Of a stretch of DNA of 64,000 nucleotides, positions 1 through 10,724 are shown piece after piece. A program made the translations under genes and the position numbers. Within the stretch, counting starts at the first letter, position 1. Every line of letters starts with the position of its first letter. This stretch comes from Druceiella hillmani. Its lineage: Eukaryota > Arthropoda > Insecta > Lepidoptera > Hepialidae. The DNA is taken from contig JAYKKI010000060.1 of assembly GCA_039881145.1 (NCBI GenBank), forward strand, positions 10,502,501 through 10,566,500, written 5' to 3'. A model generated the notes under the pieces. The model was not told the DNA's origin and did no database searches. It saw only the letters and a list, made by a program, of their open reading frames with translations.

Positions 1-427
1 TATATACGAAAAATTCATATATATCATAATAAAGATCTCAGAAAATAGTTTTGCATAGATGATTGGATTTGGAGAAAATTTTAAAAGCATAAATACATAA
101 ATTTTAATGACATAAATACAGAAATGTCTATATTATCCTCCTTATGTAAGAACGAATCCATCCAGGTACGAGCTTTTAAGATTTTTCTGAGCCTTTAAGA
201 TAAAAATGAAGATGCGTAAATAAAAACATATCAGATCCAAGTTACAAACAATAAGTCACCTTATATTAAATTTAATATTTCTTTTAAAAAGTTAAAATAT
301 ATTATTAACTGTCCAATAATGACAGCCGAAACTGATTTCCTTCAAACGCATATTTATCTTAACCCCACTTCCCTCACCCGTATTACACTTAATACTTTCC
401 TTTCCACGGATCATACCACTTAAGCGA

Positions 428-607
428 AGTGAAAATATATTCAGCAAGTTGAAAGTACTTCGTATCTTGTGTGCTTTTACAAAAAGTGTACTTAATTTTC
501 ATCTGTCAAAGAATTATTGCCCAGAAAATGTGTATCATATTTTAGGTAAATGCTATATTTTCTTGGAGGTAAACGTATTTATTATTGCTGGGTATAAAGT
601 GCGTTAA
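428..607 (+). pseudogene. Small ORF family A, unit 1 frame (60 codons, no clear start)
   Basis: The frame beginning AGT GAA AAT ATA TTC stays open for 59 codons and ends in TAA. It matches in frame the ORFs at 21898, 33232 and 43773 through the shared peptide segment HLSKNYCPENVYHILGK, then diverges after the run LEV. I do not recognise the protein. The local sequence GAG|GTAAAC at the divergence point could be a splice donor, so this may be an exon rather than a complete gene. Confidence 0.2.
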
Positions 608-1032
608 TGAACCCAATTTGCGAGAAAATGGAAAATGAAGCTGATTGCTTAGTGTATTTGTTGACACATAAAGTGCAAGTTTCTCTTTATATGTGGTTAC
701 CGCATTTCCACGTAGTTACGTAAATATCTAGTTAACAGCAGAAAAATTTATTTCACTTTGTTAAATACCCTTGATATCTCTTAGCCTCAATGAAAAAATG
801 ATGAAATTACTTTCAGGGATGGTAAAATATCCAACTACATTTAAATCTATATCTCTATATTCGAAATGAACACCCACTCTGCATCTTAAAGTGCAGAGTT
901 CTAATAATATGCTAATCTTTTTAAATTATTCAAAGTCTTAGCTGAAAACTCTCAATCCAAAATGATTAAAATTGTGGACCCGTAACACAAGGGAAAAACG
1001 GATGGACGGATGAAAGTTACGAAATTACCCAA

Positions 1033-1284
1033 ATGAATTCTTTATTTCATCATGCGTTAACAAAGCAAACAACCATAGTCTACGTCATCGTTTTAATAAC
1101 AAATTATCCTAGTCAATTACAGATATTAACAATCATATTCCCAGCTGCAAAATTTTTTCCATTAGTTCATTTCAAATACAATAGGGAAATGTACGTTTTC
1201 TTCGTGTTACTAGAAGTTATTAAAGCAAACGGCACGTACATAATTAAGTGTGAGGGGAAAAGCGACCCCCTTTATTTACTATAA
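1033..1284 (+). CDS. Hypothetical ORF family B, unit 1 (83 aa)
   Basis: An 83-codon ORF from ATG to TAA, matched by 11902-12180 in unit 2 with no indels across the shared frame. No known domain is recognised; the middle is hydrophobic (a VYVIVLIT run and an ILTIIFPAAKFFPLV-like run), as in a membrane segment. By my count about 7 of the 16 or so substitutions against unit 2 are synonymous, more than the quarter or so expected without constraint, but the sample is too small to be decisive. Units 3-5 carry clearly broken versions (for example 22560-22780). It may be a gene fragment or chance. Confidence 0.22.
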   Translation: MNSLFHHALTKQTTIVYVIVLITNYPSQLQILTIIFPAAKFFPLVHFKYNREMYVFFVLLEVIKANGTYIIKCEGKSDPLYLL

Positions 1285-1959
1285 CAATTGTACTGTGGGC
1301 GTGTGTTTCATTAAGCAGGTCGCCGTTTGTCACGCCCCCTTGCATTTGGGCTTACGTTTATCTATTCTGTACTCATTTTCAAAAAAAGCTTACGAATAGG
1401 CATAAAACGCTTGTAAAAATCAAAGAGTCCTTTATTATTTATAAAAATTGCGGTCAACGTTGTGGTGTATTACTGAAAGTATATTTGCTACCCTCTATTA
1501 TATAAGTGGAAGTTAAATTAATTACCGACGACTTAATGAAAATGAAAATAATGAATGTATGTTTATTATTATGTATAAAATAGTGATATATAATTTGTTT
1601 TCTGAAAGTTGTGGTTATTGAAAAACGGGTTTGGGAAAATATTTTTAGTCACATACAGTTATAATTGTGATTTGTTAATTAAAAGAATTATTTTTGTTAA
1701 CATTGTCGGTCAGAACAAATTCGCATATATGTAAATCTTAAAGCATGTCTTCTCGTTGGTTTCAAGGTACCTCAATGTCTTTAAATCAATTAATGTAATT
1801 GTTTACACTACTTGACACTGTAATTACTTTGAAATATTTTATAAATGGTTTCAATATAAAACAATTACTTAGCCCGTGGATTTAAATTAACACCAAACTT
1901 TAGTAAAGAGTAAGCGGTTTGCAAATAAAATAAATGCTTATAAACATAGTAGGATAACG

Positions 1960-2124
1960 TTATGTAAAGGATATTTACATCAGATTAAAGTCTTATGTAA
2001 AGGATATTTACATCAGATTAAAGTCTTATGTAAAGGATATTTACATCAGATTAAAGTCTTATGTAAAGGATATTTACATCAGATTAAAGTGTTATGTAAA
2101 GGATATTTACACCAGATTAAAGTA
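1960..2124 (+). repeat. 33-bp minisatellite, 5 copies
   Basis: Five head-to-tail copies of a 33-bp motif (starts 1960, 1993, 2026, 2059, 2092), containing atgtaaaggatatttacat. Copies differ by one to three bases, the last being most different. Units 3, 4 and 5 have a single related copy (for example 23445-23465), and unit 2 has the whole region deleted, so expansion is private to unit 1. Confidence 0.95.
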
Positions 2125-2431
2125 TTGACAATATGGTTATCTATTGCCAAATATTTTACAATTAAATGGTTTCATGTAATTTTAACATAAGTTTTTTAAA
2201 AAGTAAGCAAGAGGCGCTCTCATCTCATAGATTAAGAAGGTTGAGCAACCCTGATAATTTCATTCCAATCTTGTCAAAAAAAATTAATGTTTTTTTAGTT
2301 AAAGGACCGAATTTACATAATATTTAGATTTAAAATTAAATACCATTTTCAGGAAAGTTCCATCGGTCTTTACTTCGGACTGCTCGTTTACATTCTAGGT
2401 AAGAAAAACACAGAAAGAATACTTATCTCTT

Positions 2432-2435
<4 letters not shown>

Positions 2436-2519
<84 letters not shown>

Positions 2520-2520
2520 A

Positions 2521-2556
<36 letters not shown>
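2436..2556. repeat. (TA)n microsatellite, unit 1
   Basis: About 120 bp of nearly pure TA with single interruptions. ORFs read across it are Ile/Tyr artefacts. Confidence 0.97.
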
Positions 2557-2559
<3 letters not shown>

Positions 2560-2689
2560 AAAATTGGTAGTGTGTGTGCTTATATTCCATTCTGTAACCA
2601 AAACTAGGTGTCGTAGACGAATGGAATTTGGGCGTGGTGCCTCAACTCTCCCATTGTATACTGTGATGGTTGCGCATTGATAACTATAG

Positions 2690-4062
2690 GGTAAAAAATG
2701 TAAATACGCTTATATAAAAAAATGTAAATACACCTAGACTTTTAATTTTTTTTTTGTTTAACAATGTAACAATATAAACACGTGTATATAAAAAAAATGT
2801 ATATACGATTAGATAATAAAACGTAAACACGCTTAGATAAAAAATGTATCTCATCATGCTTATCGTATTATAATGAAATAATTGTCCAGCATCTCGTATT
2901 TCGTAAATTAAATGGCAAAGACGAACGAACGAACTTCCAATAATTTTAAATGATTATACCACGTAGTTCAACATTTTGACGATCATTAACCCCACTGGGT
3001 ACTCACGCGAAAAACTCGCGTAAAAAGTTTAGTATTACTTACGTGACGGGGAGTGTTATCGGAGATGGCATGGCGGAGCTTCTTACCGCAATGGTCACAG
3101 TAGGTTAAAATGTTAGTGGCCTGTTAATTAATTTTCAGTGCTTTTATATATAGACTATACCTGAACACTTATATTAGGCCATTATGTCAAAACCTTCGAA
3201 GCAATTTAATCTTATGGGATGAACCGCTATAGACGTTGAATCAGGCCTCTTACGAGATGAGATTGACCTGTTCAGCAAAATATACCGAGACCCATTCGCC
3301 AAAATATCTTCCTTATGAATTGTTATAAGTAAAAATTAAGGTGACAATAAATAATATTAAATTTTTAAAGTACTGATTAACGTAAGTATTGCAGTGACAC
3401 GAAAGCTATGCTTGCACGATACAAATCTGATTTTAACTTTGTTATTCATGTGGATATATTTTCTGGGATCCATTAATCAAATATCACACTTAATGTTTAA
3501 GTTATAGTTTGTATGCAATAAATTCGTATTTTTCATGAGATAATCAGAGAAAGTCAGTAAATTTAAAGACATGAATGGGATCACCTTAAGTTATTATTTT
3601 AGTGATTATTTAACTGCTGATTTATTAATGCATTGTTTGAACCAAAGTGAATAAGGTATTCTAGAGTAAATTAACTTAAATGAAGCTCCCTGCAATACAA
3701 AAATTAGGTTTAAATGGATACCCCTGAATATCTCCTTTTTAATTTAGTGCACGATGGTATTAATAGGTGTCTTGTTATAAGGTCCTTAATATTAAATCTT
3801 ATTAAGTAAACTAATTATAATTATAACTTTTTTGATAAAACAGTTATAATTAGGTATTAGGGAATAACGGAAATATTCTCTGCCTATAGCTTTTAATTTT
3901 CTGTTTTAAAAAGGTATTATATGGAAGATATGCGGTTCTCGTTAGTAGCTCCTTAATAATCTATTGCAAAACAGGAAGAAAACTCTTTTTTATCGATGTA
4001 TGGCATTAAACAGTCTTAAAATGTAAAAACCGTTATTAAAATATTTAATGAATAAAATATTT
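2690..4062. other. Block D of unit 1, upstream of tRNA; no gene seen
   Basis: Homologous to about 12680-14160 in unit 2 and 55505-56905 outside the array. It contains a short GC-richer patch near 2990-3070 around actcacgcgaaaaactcgcg, conserved in all three copies. I see no ORF of interest. Confidence 0.6.
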
Positions 4063-4134
4063 GGGCTCGTCCGGGATTTGAACCCGGGACCTCTCGCACC
4101 CTAAGCGAAAATCATACCCCTAGACCAACGAGCC
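4063..4134 (-). tRNA. tRNA-Pro (AGG)
   Basis: Read on the minus strand, the 72 bases form a complete cloverleaf. The 7-bp acceptor stem is GGCTCGT with ACGAGCC and a C discriminator base, typical of eukaryotic tRNA-Pro. The D arm includes the A-box-like TGGTCTAGGGG. The anticodon loop TTAGGGT gives anticodon AGG, and the T arm CCCGGGTTCAAATCCCGG serves as B box. One stem base makes a G-U pair compared with the usual TCTCGC. A T-run lies within about 12 bases downstream (ATATTTTATT), as a Pol III terminator. No intron. The matching site in unit 2 is a broken copy. It looks functional by sequence. Confidence 0.93.
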
Positions 4135-4972
4135 GTTTCCGTGGCTTTTTAAATTTTGATATTCATTAATATGCTTAATTTTATAAGTAAAATTATTTTA
4201 GTCTAAAATCTTTTGGAAATATATTTATTTAAAATTTTACATTATTAAATAATTGAGTGACCAAGACATTTACCAAGTATTTCGATAGATGGTGCCATAC
4301 TGAATGCATGGCTCAAACCTATGTTTGCGCTATGGTTTATCGGAATGTTATAGTGGACATAATATTTTGATAAATGGTGCTATACTGATTGCGTGGTTCA
4401 AGCGCATATTTTTTTTATATTGAGCCTCTGCTTCTAGGTCTGGTGAATATTTATAAATTTTAGATGTGTCTATCTACTAGGCGTCCCATAACGGCTTAAT
4501 TTTTCTTCGTAGATAATTATTAAAACCACTTTTCTTAAAAAATTAGAACACAGATAACAATGAAAATATTAAACTATCAGTGCTATTAGAATTTTAGCCT
4601 CTTAAATGAGACTGAACGAGAGACATTTTTCACAACTTTTATTTAACTTCACCTATTTGATTTGATTTGAATCGGGTTTTTTTCGCGGTAATTATCTATT
4701 TAATGAGTAAACCTAGATATTATAAAGTATTCACTCTGTCCCCACGTTTCAGACTGGTTGCACAGCCTGTGGTCACTGGAAGACTCCTTCTAACTTCACC
4801 TGTCAATAAAATCTTCCTTACTTTACCTGTCAATAAAATCTTTCAAGTCTATTCTTAGTTATTTTTACCACGTCTGATTGAATTAAAAATTTGCACCTAT
4901 GAGTAAATCTGACTAGGATGCAATATGATGTTACCTTGGGCTGCTCTGGGGATAAAATTAAAATATTAAATG

Positions 4973-5028
4973 CTAGTTCACTCACCGTTCTTTAAGACGA
5001 TCCTCTTAAAGACCGTTGAATGAACTAG
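4973..5028. repeat. 25-bp fold-back hairpin
   Basis: The left arm at 4973-4997 (ctagttcactcaccg onward) pairs with 5004-5028 (ending gaatgaactag) over 25 positions with three mismatches, around a 6-base loop. It could be a tiny MITE relic or a hairpin RNA. It is absent from the corresponding, partly deleted region of unit 2. Confidence 0.7.
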
Positions 5029-5297
5029 ATAGCTAATATAGGGAAGTTAGAAATATAGTTTAAGTTCTATAAGCTATATATCATCTGCATAATCGAGTAA
5101 ATATAATAAAAATGAGATAAATTCATGCACCAAGGAAATTTATCTTTCAAGGTGTTTTGCAGAATTATACAGGTGAATTAATGACCTATGATCGAAATTA
5201 TTTACTTGTGGTTCCTTAAGATTTCAATCGATCAATAGGCTCAGTTTTATTGTTATAGCCTATTATCGAATGAAATTGCTGTAAAACAGACAGCGTA

Positions 5298-5311
5298 AAT
5301 CATTTATGTTA
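5298..5311. repeat. Left target-site duplication of element copy 1
   Basis: aatcatttatgtta, repeated exactly at 5543-5556 and bracketing the element at 5312-5542. Confidence 0.85.
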
Positions 5312-5542
5312 CACAGTTAAATGAAACTACGTGATGTAGTATTATTTCTACTTTATTTAATTTTTTTACCACGACCTGGGTTTCGTTTGATAACAACATC
5401 TTCAGGTGGGATATTAGCAAAGATCTTTGCTATTAGTTTATTAGTATTTGCATATTTAAAGAAAGTAGAAATAATACTACATCAGGTAGTTTCATTTAAC
5501 TGTGAATAATGAATTCGTACAAAATTACCGCCAAATATATTC
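5312..5542 (-). mobile_element. Short retroposon with hammerhead-like motif, copy 1
   Basis: A 231-bp element starting cacagttaaatgaaactacg and ending gccaaatatattc, flanked by an exact 14-bp direct repeat. Its outer part is palindromic: the first ~40 bases return inverted near 5465-5504. A 38-bp tail lies outside the palindrome. The strand given is that of the ribozyme-like motif (5369-5409). Long target duplications without a defined target dinucleotide suggest target-primed insertion rather than a cut-and-paste MITE. Very short-stem hammerheads are known from Penelope-like elements and retrozymes, so a Penelope-derived fragment is a reasonable inference. Confidence 0.75.
5369..5409 (-). 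ncRNA. Hammerhead-ribozyme-like motif, copy 1
   Basis: On the minus strand: stem I CCAC, core CTGAAGA plus an extra T, a stem II with three good pairs (GTT with AAC), core GAAA, stem III ACC with GGT around a two-base loop, cleavage-site C in GGTC, then GTGG closing stem I. The hammerhead core positions C3 U4 G5 A6 N7 G8 A9, G12 A13 A14 and A15.1-U16.1 are all present. The additional U after A9 is non-standard. No activity can be asserted from sequence. Confidence 0.5.
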
Positions 5543-5556
5543 AATCATTTATGTTA
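5543..5556. repeat. Right target-site duplication of element copy 1
   Basis: Exact copy of 5298-5311. Confidence 0.85.
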
Positions 5557-6009
5557 ATATGATTTTAGACAAAGGTATTTTAATACTTTATTACACTGGT
5601 CTGAGACTTAATTGGGTTGACTAAAGTACTCATATCTGGGAGAAACGTAATGAAATAGAAAAATAAAGTAAAATGAGTTATATTCTGCTTCTGTGTAAAT
5701 TGATTATTTTTCTCAAATAACCTCGCGTTTCATAGGTCTACTGACCAGTATTGTATCTATTTTTGTAAAGGAGTGCAGAATTTTATCTCGTTTTGATGTT
5801 TCGTGCTCCCAAAATGCAGCTTTGAAATGATATTAATGCAATTTTGAAGAACATTTTTAAGTAATGTGTTAAAATAAGTTTTATAGCAGTTATTTTTAAA
5901 TAACTTTAAAAAAAATTAAGTCCAAAAATCATTTAAAATTTTTACATCTGTCAGAGAACTTAATAAAATAAATTAAACATATCAGCCGTAATAAAAATTA
6001 TTGTATTGT

Positions 6010-6050
<41 letters not shown>

Positions 6051-6740
6051 AATTATACAAATGCCAGTTAAAATAATTTCAGATGTGAAAAAAAAATTTA
6101 GAAAAATAATATTATGCTTACGCCCCGTAATCTCTTATATCTAAACTGAATACATGGTTTGAAATTTGTAACTAAATTTGACGTATCTGAATGTAATAAT
6201 TTTTTTTGCAAATAAAGCATATCCCTAGAAACATTTACACACGTAAACCGTATTCTACAACTACAGGAATTCATGTAAACATCTAACGTTTACATTAATT
6301 TCAGTAGATCTTGGAAAAAATTAAGTTCTGTTGAGTTGTAACGTAACAAACACACCATAAAACAAGGTAACACTCACTAAATCAATTTATTTAACTAGAA
6401 AATGAAAGGTACCATGCCAAATACATGGTACCTCAAAAAAATTTTCAAAGACTTGACCACACTGCGATCAGCGTACCCTTAATAAGTAACATAAGACAAA
6501 TTTTGCTGATAATTTACATATATCGAAATGTGCGAAAAAATATTATTTTATTACGCATTACTTTGAATATTTTATATATAAGTACAAAATTTTCCACACA
6601 TCTTATACAATTGGATATATATAATACCCCTTGAAATTAAATTACTTTATATTTCTCCAATTTTTAAACCAAAAATATTATTTCCCTGTAGATTAGTCGT
6701 GAATTACATCCTTGAAATAGATATAAGAAATCTATACTTC
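5557..6740. other. Diverged copy of unit 2 block at 15.9-17.3 kb; no gene seen
   Basis: Recognisable landmarks (for example tcgcgtttcataggtctactgaccag against the equivalent near 15995) show homology. A (TA)n tract lies at 6017-6047 and no convincing coding sequence is visible. The short inverted copy of ggtacc near 6408 and 6428 is probably chance. Confidence 0.55.
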
Positions 6741-6905
6741 TTTTCATTTCACCTTAGGGTTTCCCGATTTTCCTATATCTACAGTTAATTTTCTTAGAAA
6801 TCAGTCTTACATCTTATTAACTCACATGTTTTGCACTAATAACATTTTAATAATATCCATATAAGAATTAAAGAGAGGGTAAACAAAACGGCTTGGAAAA
6901 TTAGT
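6740..6905 (-). pseudogene. Decayed unit 1 copy of minus-strand ORF family M
   Basis: Aligns without indels for about 50 codons to the ORF at 38560-39111. The segment PLFNSY is intact and FLRK is recognisable, but three codons have become stops (Ser to TGA, Tyr to TAA, Trp to TGA). Preserved codon phase in a diverged copy suggests that the ancestor was translated. Confidence 0.4.
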
Positions 6906-7099
6906 TTTTAAAATTCATTATATTATGTAGAATACCGCACGTATTTTAGGTTTCTTATATAAAACACTAAAATATTTTATCATAATTTTAAATAGTAAAT
7001 TTAATAATATGACGAAGGGAGGACTCCCTTCGTTTCCAAAATTATGAAAAAACATAGTTTTTAAAATCATACTAGTAGATCACAGGGAAACTATAGCTA

Positions 7100-7387
7100 T
7101 TATATTTGTGTTTTCACAGTATGTTTAAGTTTTGAAAAAATTTTTGTAAATAGTTTAATAGGAATACTATGCACTTTTAATGGTTTATAAGTGCTTGGAT
7201 ATGAACGAAACGTCGTAGTGCGATTTATACTCGTGCTTGGCAGGTTTTTATTACCTTCCTCTCTCGCTTTCCGACACTTTCGTCTTTCTATATCCATGAA
7301 TCGTTCGATAAATGGCTTTAGGAAGTTGGCGTTTTCCAACTGAAGCGTTTTATGCGTGAGACTATTTGCGACAAAGGGTTCTTTCAA
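7100..7387 (-). CDS. Hypothetical ORF over left inverted-repeat arm, unit 1 (95 codons)
   Basis: An open frame of 95 codons from a non-ATG start, strongly basic (a run of Arg/Lys around residues 33-45). It lies in the left arm of the large inverted repeat. The same reading frame in the right arm (around 9895-10045, plus strand) also stays open and resembles it weakly. The equivalent ORFs in units 3 and 4 are not kept on this arm. No family recognised; it may be a remnant of a gene carried by the inverted repeat, or chance. Confidence 0.15.
   Translation of the reverse strand: MKEPFVANSLTHKTLQLENANFLKPFIERFMDIERRKCRKAREEGNKNLPSTSINRTTTFRSYPSTYKPLKVHSIPIKLFTKIFSKLKHTVKTQI
7105..7200. repeat. 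Single satellite monomer, unit 1
   Basis: One diverged copy of the roughly 100-bp monomer that is tandemly repeated in units 2-4; recognisable by the tttttgtaaatagtttaat core and the following tataagtgc. Confidence 0.6.
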
Positions 7388-7535
7388 CGTATTGTAACTA
7401 ACTAATGGTCGGTCGTGGATGAAAGACGGTTTGCGCGGAGAGGGTCGGAAATATAATTGCGGTTTTAAAAATGGTCGTAAATCTTATGTCAGTTAGGGAC
7501 AGTTCTTTTTTAAATTTATTTTTAACACAGACATA
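7250..7535 (+). repeat. Large inverted repeat, left arm, unit 1
   Basis: About 290 bp whose reverse complement is found, diverged, at 9746-10055. Shared landmarks include aagttggc, cggtcaacg-like and ggtcgtaaat, in the same order. Confidence 0.75.
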
Positions 7536-7856
7536 TTTATTTTGTTTCAATTATTGTACTATTATTCCATAAGAGCATTACACGATATCACTAATAATTA
7601 AAATTGCAAAAGTGTTTCTAAATACATTGTGCCTCTTAGATGAAATAATTTTTTACAAAGAAAACCACGGTTAAAGTTTCAAACGATCTTATTTATTGAA
7701 ATTTGTCGGAAAAGAACCTCTTTTTTACATCCGTCTCCATTTAAATACAAGTTAGAAAATTTTCTTTTAATATTTTATCTATACCAAGTTCACATGTGAA
7801 ATAATATTTTTAGGAAAAAAAGTATAAGGTAACAGTAACAATAGATAGATAGATAC

Positions 7857-8042
7857 ATGAATGATACAAATTTATTGACAGATTATTTTATAAAAACAAG
7901 CTTTGCTTTAATTTGCTCGTACTCTAACAAAGTAATGAATGATAAAGTTACCAAATCAATAAATATCCTAAAACAATACCAAAATATTGAAGAAAATAGA
8001 CAGATAACCTGTGATCACAAAGCCTGTAAGGTAATAATCTGA
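7857..8042 (+). pseudogene. Small ORF family C, unit 1 (61 codons)
   Basis: Open frame containing TNLLTDYFIKTSF. In units 2-4 the same frame is recognisable (near 18745, 29425, 40185) but stops after about 40 codons with TAA followed by more stops. No known protein family. The similarity is DNA-level block homology, so coding is not demonstrated. Confidence 0.15.
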
Positions 8043-8139
8043 GCTAAATAGTTTATGTAAATATGAGGTGGTTATACGAAACAGAAGAAAGATTAAAATT
8101 GAAAAGCAAATTTCAAAATGAAGAGTTATGTTTGTTACA

Positions 8140-8440
8140 TATATATGAGTGTGCGCGTATGCATGTGTGTGTCAACGAGCATTTTTGTTTGCATGTGCGT
8201 GTGAGTATGCGTTTGCGTGCGCGGGACATGAGCGTGTACGTGTATGTGTGTGCGTGTACGCGTATGTGTGTGCGTGTACGCGTATGTGTGTGCGTATGCG
8301 TGTATGTATGTGTATGTGTGTGTGTGTGCGTACATGCGTGCGTGTGCGTGTGTGTGCGAGCGTGTCTGTGCGCATACGTGTATGTGTGTGCGCTCGTGCG
8401 TGTGTGTGTGGTCCATAAACACACACACGTGCACATATTT
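8140..8440. repeat. GT/CG alternating purine-pyrimidine tract, unit 1
   Basis: About 300 bp dominated by tg, cg and ta steps, including three near-copies of tgtgtgtgcgtgtacgcgta at about 8245-8300. It has Z-DNA potential. All ORFs on either strand across it are artefacts. In units 2-4 the equivalent tract runs mainly as CA on this strand. Confidence 0.9.
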
Positions 8441-8809
8441 GTTTTTGTATGTATATGTCTACGGGCCATCATAAGATAGTACCGCGGGCGAAGTAATATC
8501 TAAATTGGTATTACTATCATTCGTTGGGAACATGACTTTTCAAAAGGTGAAAATATCTCTACTCTTCTTTTACCATTACGTTCATCTTGATAAGGTCTAC
8601 CAATTTTGTTTCAGCGGAATGTATGCAATACTATACTAACAGACAAACAGATCTCGACTATTAATTTTAGGCCCTAGTTTTAAGTTTTCACGTCGAATTA
8701 TTTATGCTCTTATTTCTCAATTAATATCTTATAACTTTGTTATATAAATCTATCAAGCTTTAAAATAAGACCATAAATAACTAAATCGAACGAAACGTCT
8801 GCTAGCAAC

Positions 8810-8890
8810 AACGAGTCAAATTATACTAATCGTGAGCTTGGACAAGGTATTGAAGGCGTCGCATCACATTACCCCACCCCAGCGAGGATG
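8810..8890. other. Conserved GC-richer patch, unit 1
   Basis: Contains gcgtcgcatcacattacc followed by ccaccccagcg, kept in units 2 (19455-19530), 3 (30085-30158) and 4 (40650-40722). In units 2-4 it is followed by ggtaagg, a good splice-donor sequence; in unit 1 it reads aggatgag. Possible exon end, function unknown. Confidence 0.35.
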
Positions 8891-9745
8891 AGCATATATA
8901 ATGTGTTTCGGTAAATATAATGTGTTTCGGTAGAAACAGAACTTTATATATTTTAGAAAAACGCTTGTATAAATACCTGCATTTACTATTTACAAAAGGT
9001 TGAGGTATGACGTAATTTTAATAAACTAGCCAAAGTTGCCATCTGTAAAATTCTGGCTTTAAATTTCCTTTATTTTAATTAATGTAGTTAATGTCAGGAA
9101 AAATCTATTACATACTATTATCATTAAATCCATTCAAGGATTTACAGCAATATAATATGGAATAGTCGACTGTGTGGGTAAAGATTTTAAAAAATTATTT
9201 AGAATATTGTATTTAATATTTGTATGTAAATAAAGTTATAAGGTTAATTTATATGGAATTGCGGTTTATAAAGTGTTTCTATCCATAAAAAGCATAGCAC
9301 ATGCTATTGTGCACAGAAACACTTTACAAATGGGGCATATAATAATGACATATGGTGTTTAAATGTCATTTTAATATAAATTTTATTTCCTGTAACTTAA
9401 AGTGACGTGATATTATGAAGTAAACTTAGCTGAAAATTATTTTTTTTGTAAAATCCTGCATATGTTCAATATATATTCTTTACAAAATATATACAGAGTA
9501 TCTCTAGTTTTACTTTTTGAAGCTTGCCCAGAACTTTAGGTCTAAGAAACCGTTTTGCGAAAAAGAAATAATATTGTTGAACAATTATTTAAAAAAAAAA
9601 TATTTCATTTCTTAAAATATATTAAGCGTCATGATGACATGAATGTGATATAATGAAAATTAAACTGAGGAATTAGCAAACATACTGAATATTGGAAAAT
9701 TTTAATTCCACATAACTCTATATACACTTCAAATATAACATATGT

Positions 9746-10055
9746 TATGTCCTGTCGAAAATAAATAAAAAAAAGTATCTCCAACTAACATATAAATTAC
9801 GACCATTTTTACAAGCGCAATTATATTTTAATGCTTTACCCACAAACCCATCGTCCATACACGACCGGCGTTAATTATTCGAGAACCGTTGACCGAATCT
9901 TTTGTCGGCAATTTGTCAAGCACACAAAACGCTTTGTTTCAAAAAGGCCAACTTACCCAAGTCATTTGTCAAAGAAGTTATGAATACAAAAAGGTGAATG
10001 TATCAGAGAGAAAAAGAGAGAAAGATAAAAATATACAGTTTTAAAGAAGGGTAAT
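9746..10055 (-). repeat. Large inverted repeat, right arm, unit 1
   Basis: Reverse-complement partner of 7250-7535; the interval between the arms is about 2.2 kb. Confidence 0.75.
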
Positions 10056-10495
10056 GTGATGCAGAAAAATTTATTTTCTTGATTTCCAATGTAAATAAGT
10101 TCAACGGATACTCACTCGCAGCGCGGAGGGCAAAAAATCCTCCTCCAAATATGAAATCGTGTTGTACTCATTCTTTTCTGTTTTCATGTTTTCTTAGCGA
10201 ATAGGGATGGCGGGGCGTACTGTAATATGATTAAGCGGATATATGTATGTTTAATTTACTAATTTTCCTTCAATTCGACGTCACCAAATATAAATGATCA
10301 CTAATTTCTTCTAATTTTCCTTTAAACATTATTTTTGTAAGAATAAAGAATTTAAATTCAATAAGAGTTCATTTTCCCTTATTAGTTTCTTTCACAGTCT
10401 CATTTGTCTCATATTATGAAAGCCTTCGTTTACGATTTGTTTAGAGAATTAGGAAGACTTATTATATTTATAAGTACATTCTTGAAAACAATAAA

Positions 10496-10508
10496 AGATG
10501 AACTGTTG
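10496..10508. repeat. Left target-site duplication of element copy 2
   Basis: agatgaactgttg, repeated exactly at 10782-10794. Units 3-5 have a single related sequence without insertion at this site (for example 21319-21335). Confidence 0.85.
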
Positions 10509-10602
10509 AATATATTTGACGTTAATTTTGTAGAAATTCATTATTAACAATTAAATGAAACTACGTGATGTAGGATTATTTCTACTTTCATTAATTTCTT
10601 TA

Positions 10603-10643
10603 CCACGACCTAGGTTTCGTTGTATTACAACATCTTCAGGTGG
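10603..10643 (-). ncRNA. Hammerhead-ribozyme-like motif, copy 2 left
   Basis: Best-preserved motif. Minus strand: stem I CCAC/GTGG; core CTGAAGA with one extra T; stem II GTTGT-AAT-ACAAC, five perfect pairs; GAAA; stem III ACC-TA-GGT; cleavage C. All invariant hammerhead core bases are present apart from the extra T. Confidence 0.55.
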
Positions 10644-10685
10644 GATATTAGCAAAGATTATTTGCTAATAAATCTTTGCTAATAT

Positions 10686-10724
10686 CCCATCTGAAGATGT
10701 AATACAACGAAACCTAGGTCGTGG
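10686..10724 (+). ncRNA. Hammerhead-ribozyme-like motif, copy 2 right
   Basis: Plus-strand partner of the left motif. Core CTGAAGA and GAAA and stem III are intact. Stem II has lost two bases (now TGT with ACA), and stem I has CCAT in place of CCAC. Slightly degraded relative to the left arm. Confidence 0.45.

Noticed and set aside
1960..2124. CRISPR-like repeat array
   Set aside because: Copies are directly adjacent without unique spacers, and the context is animal nuclear DNA.
2395..2601. Ile/Tyr-rich ORFs (also 24976-25194, 36183-36503, 46790-47068, 60953-61165)
   Set aside because: Translations of (TA)n microsatellites; no coding evidence.
5312..5504. Ordinary DNA-transposon MITE
   Set aside because: The 13-14 bp target duplications, the tail outside the palindrome and the ribozyme-like motif fit a retroposon better.
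8063..8479. Cys/Val- or His/Thr-rich ORFs on both strands (also 18972-19340, 29650-29973, 40410-40723, 48957-49330)
   Set aside because: Six-frame artefacts of CA/GT repeats.
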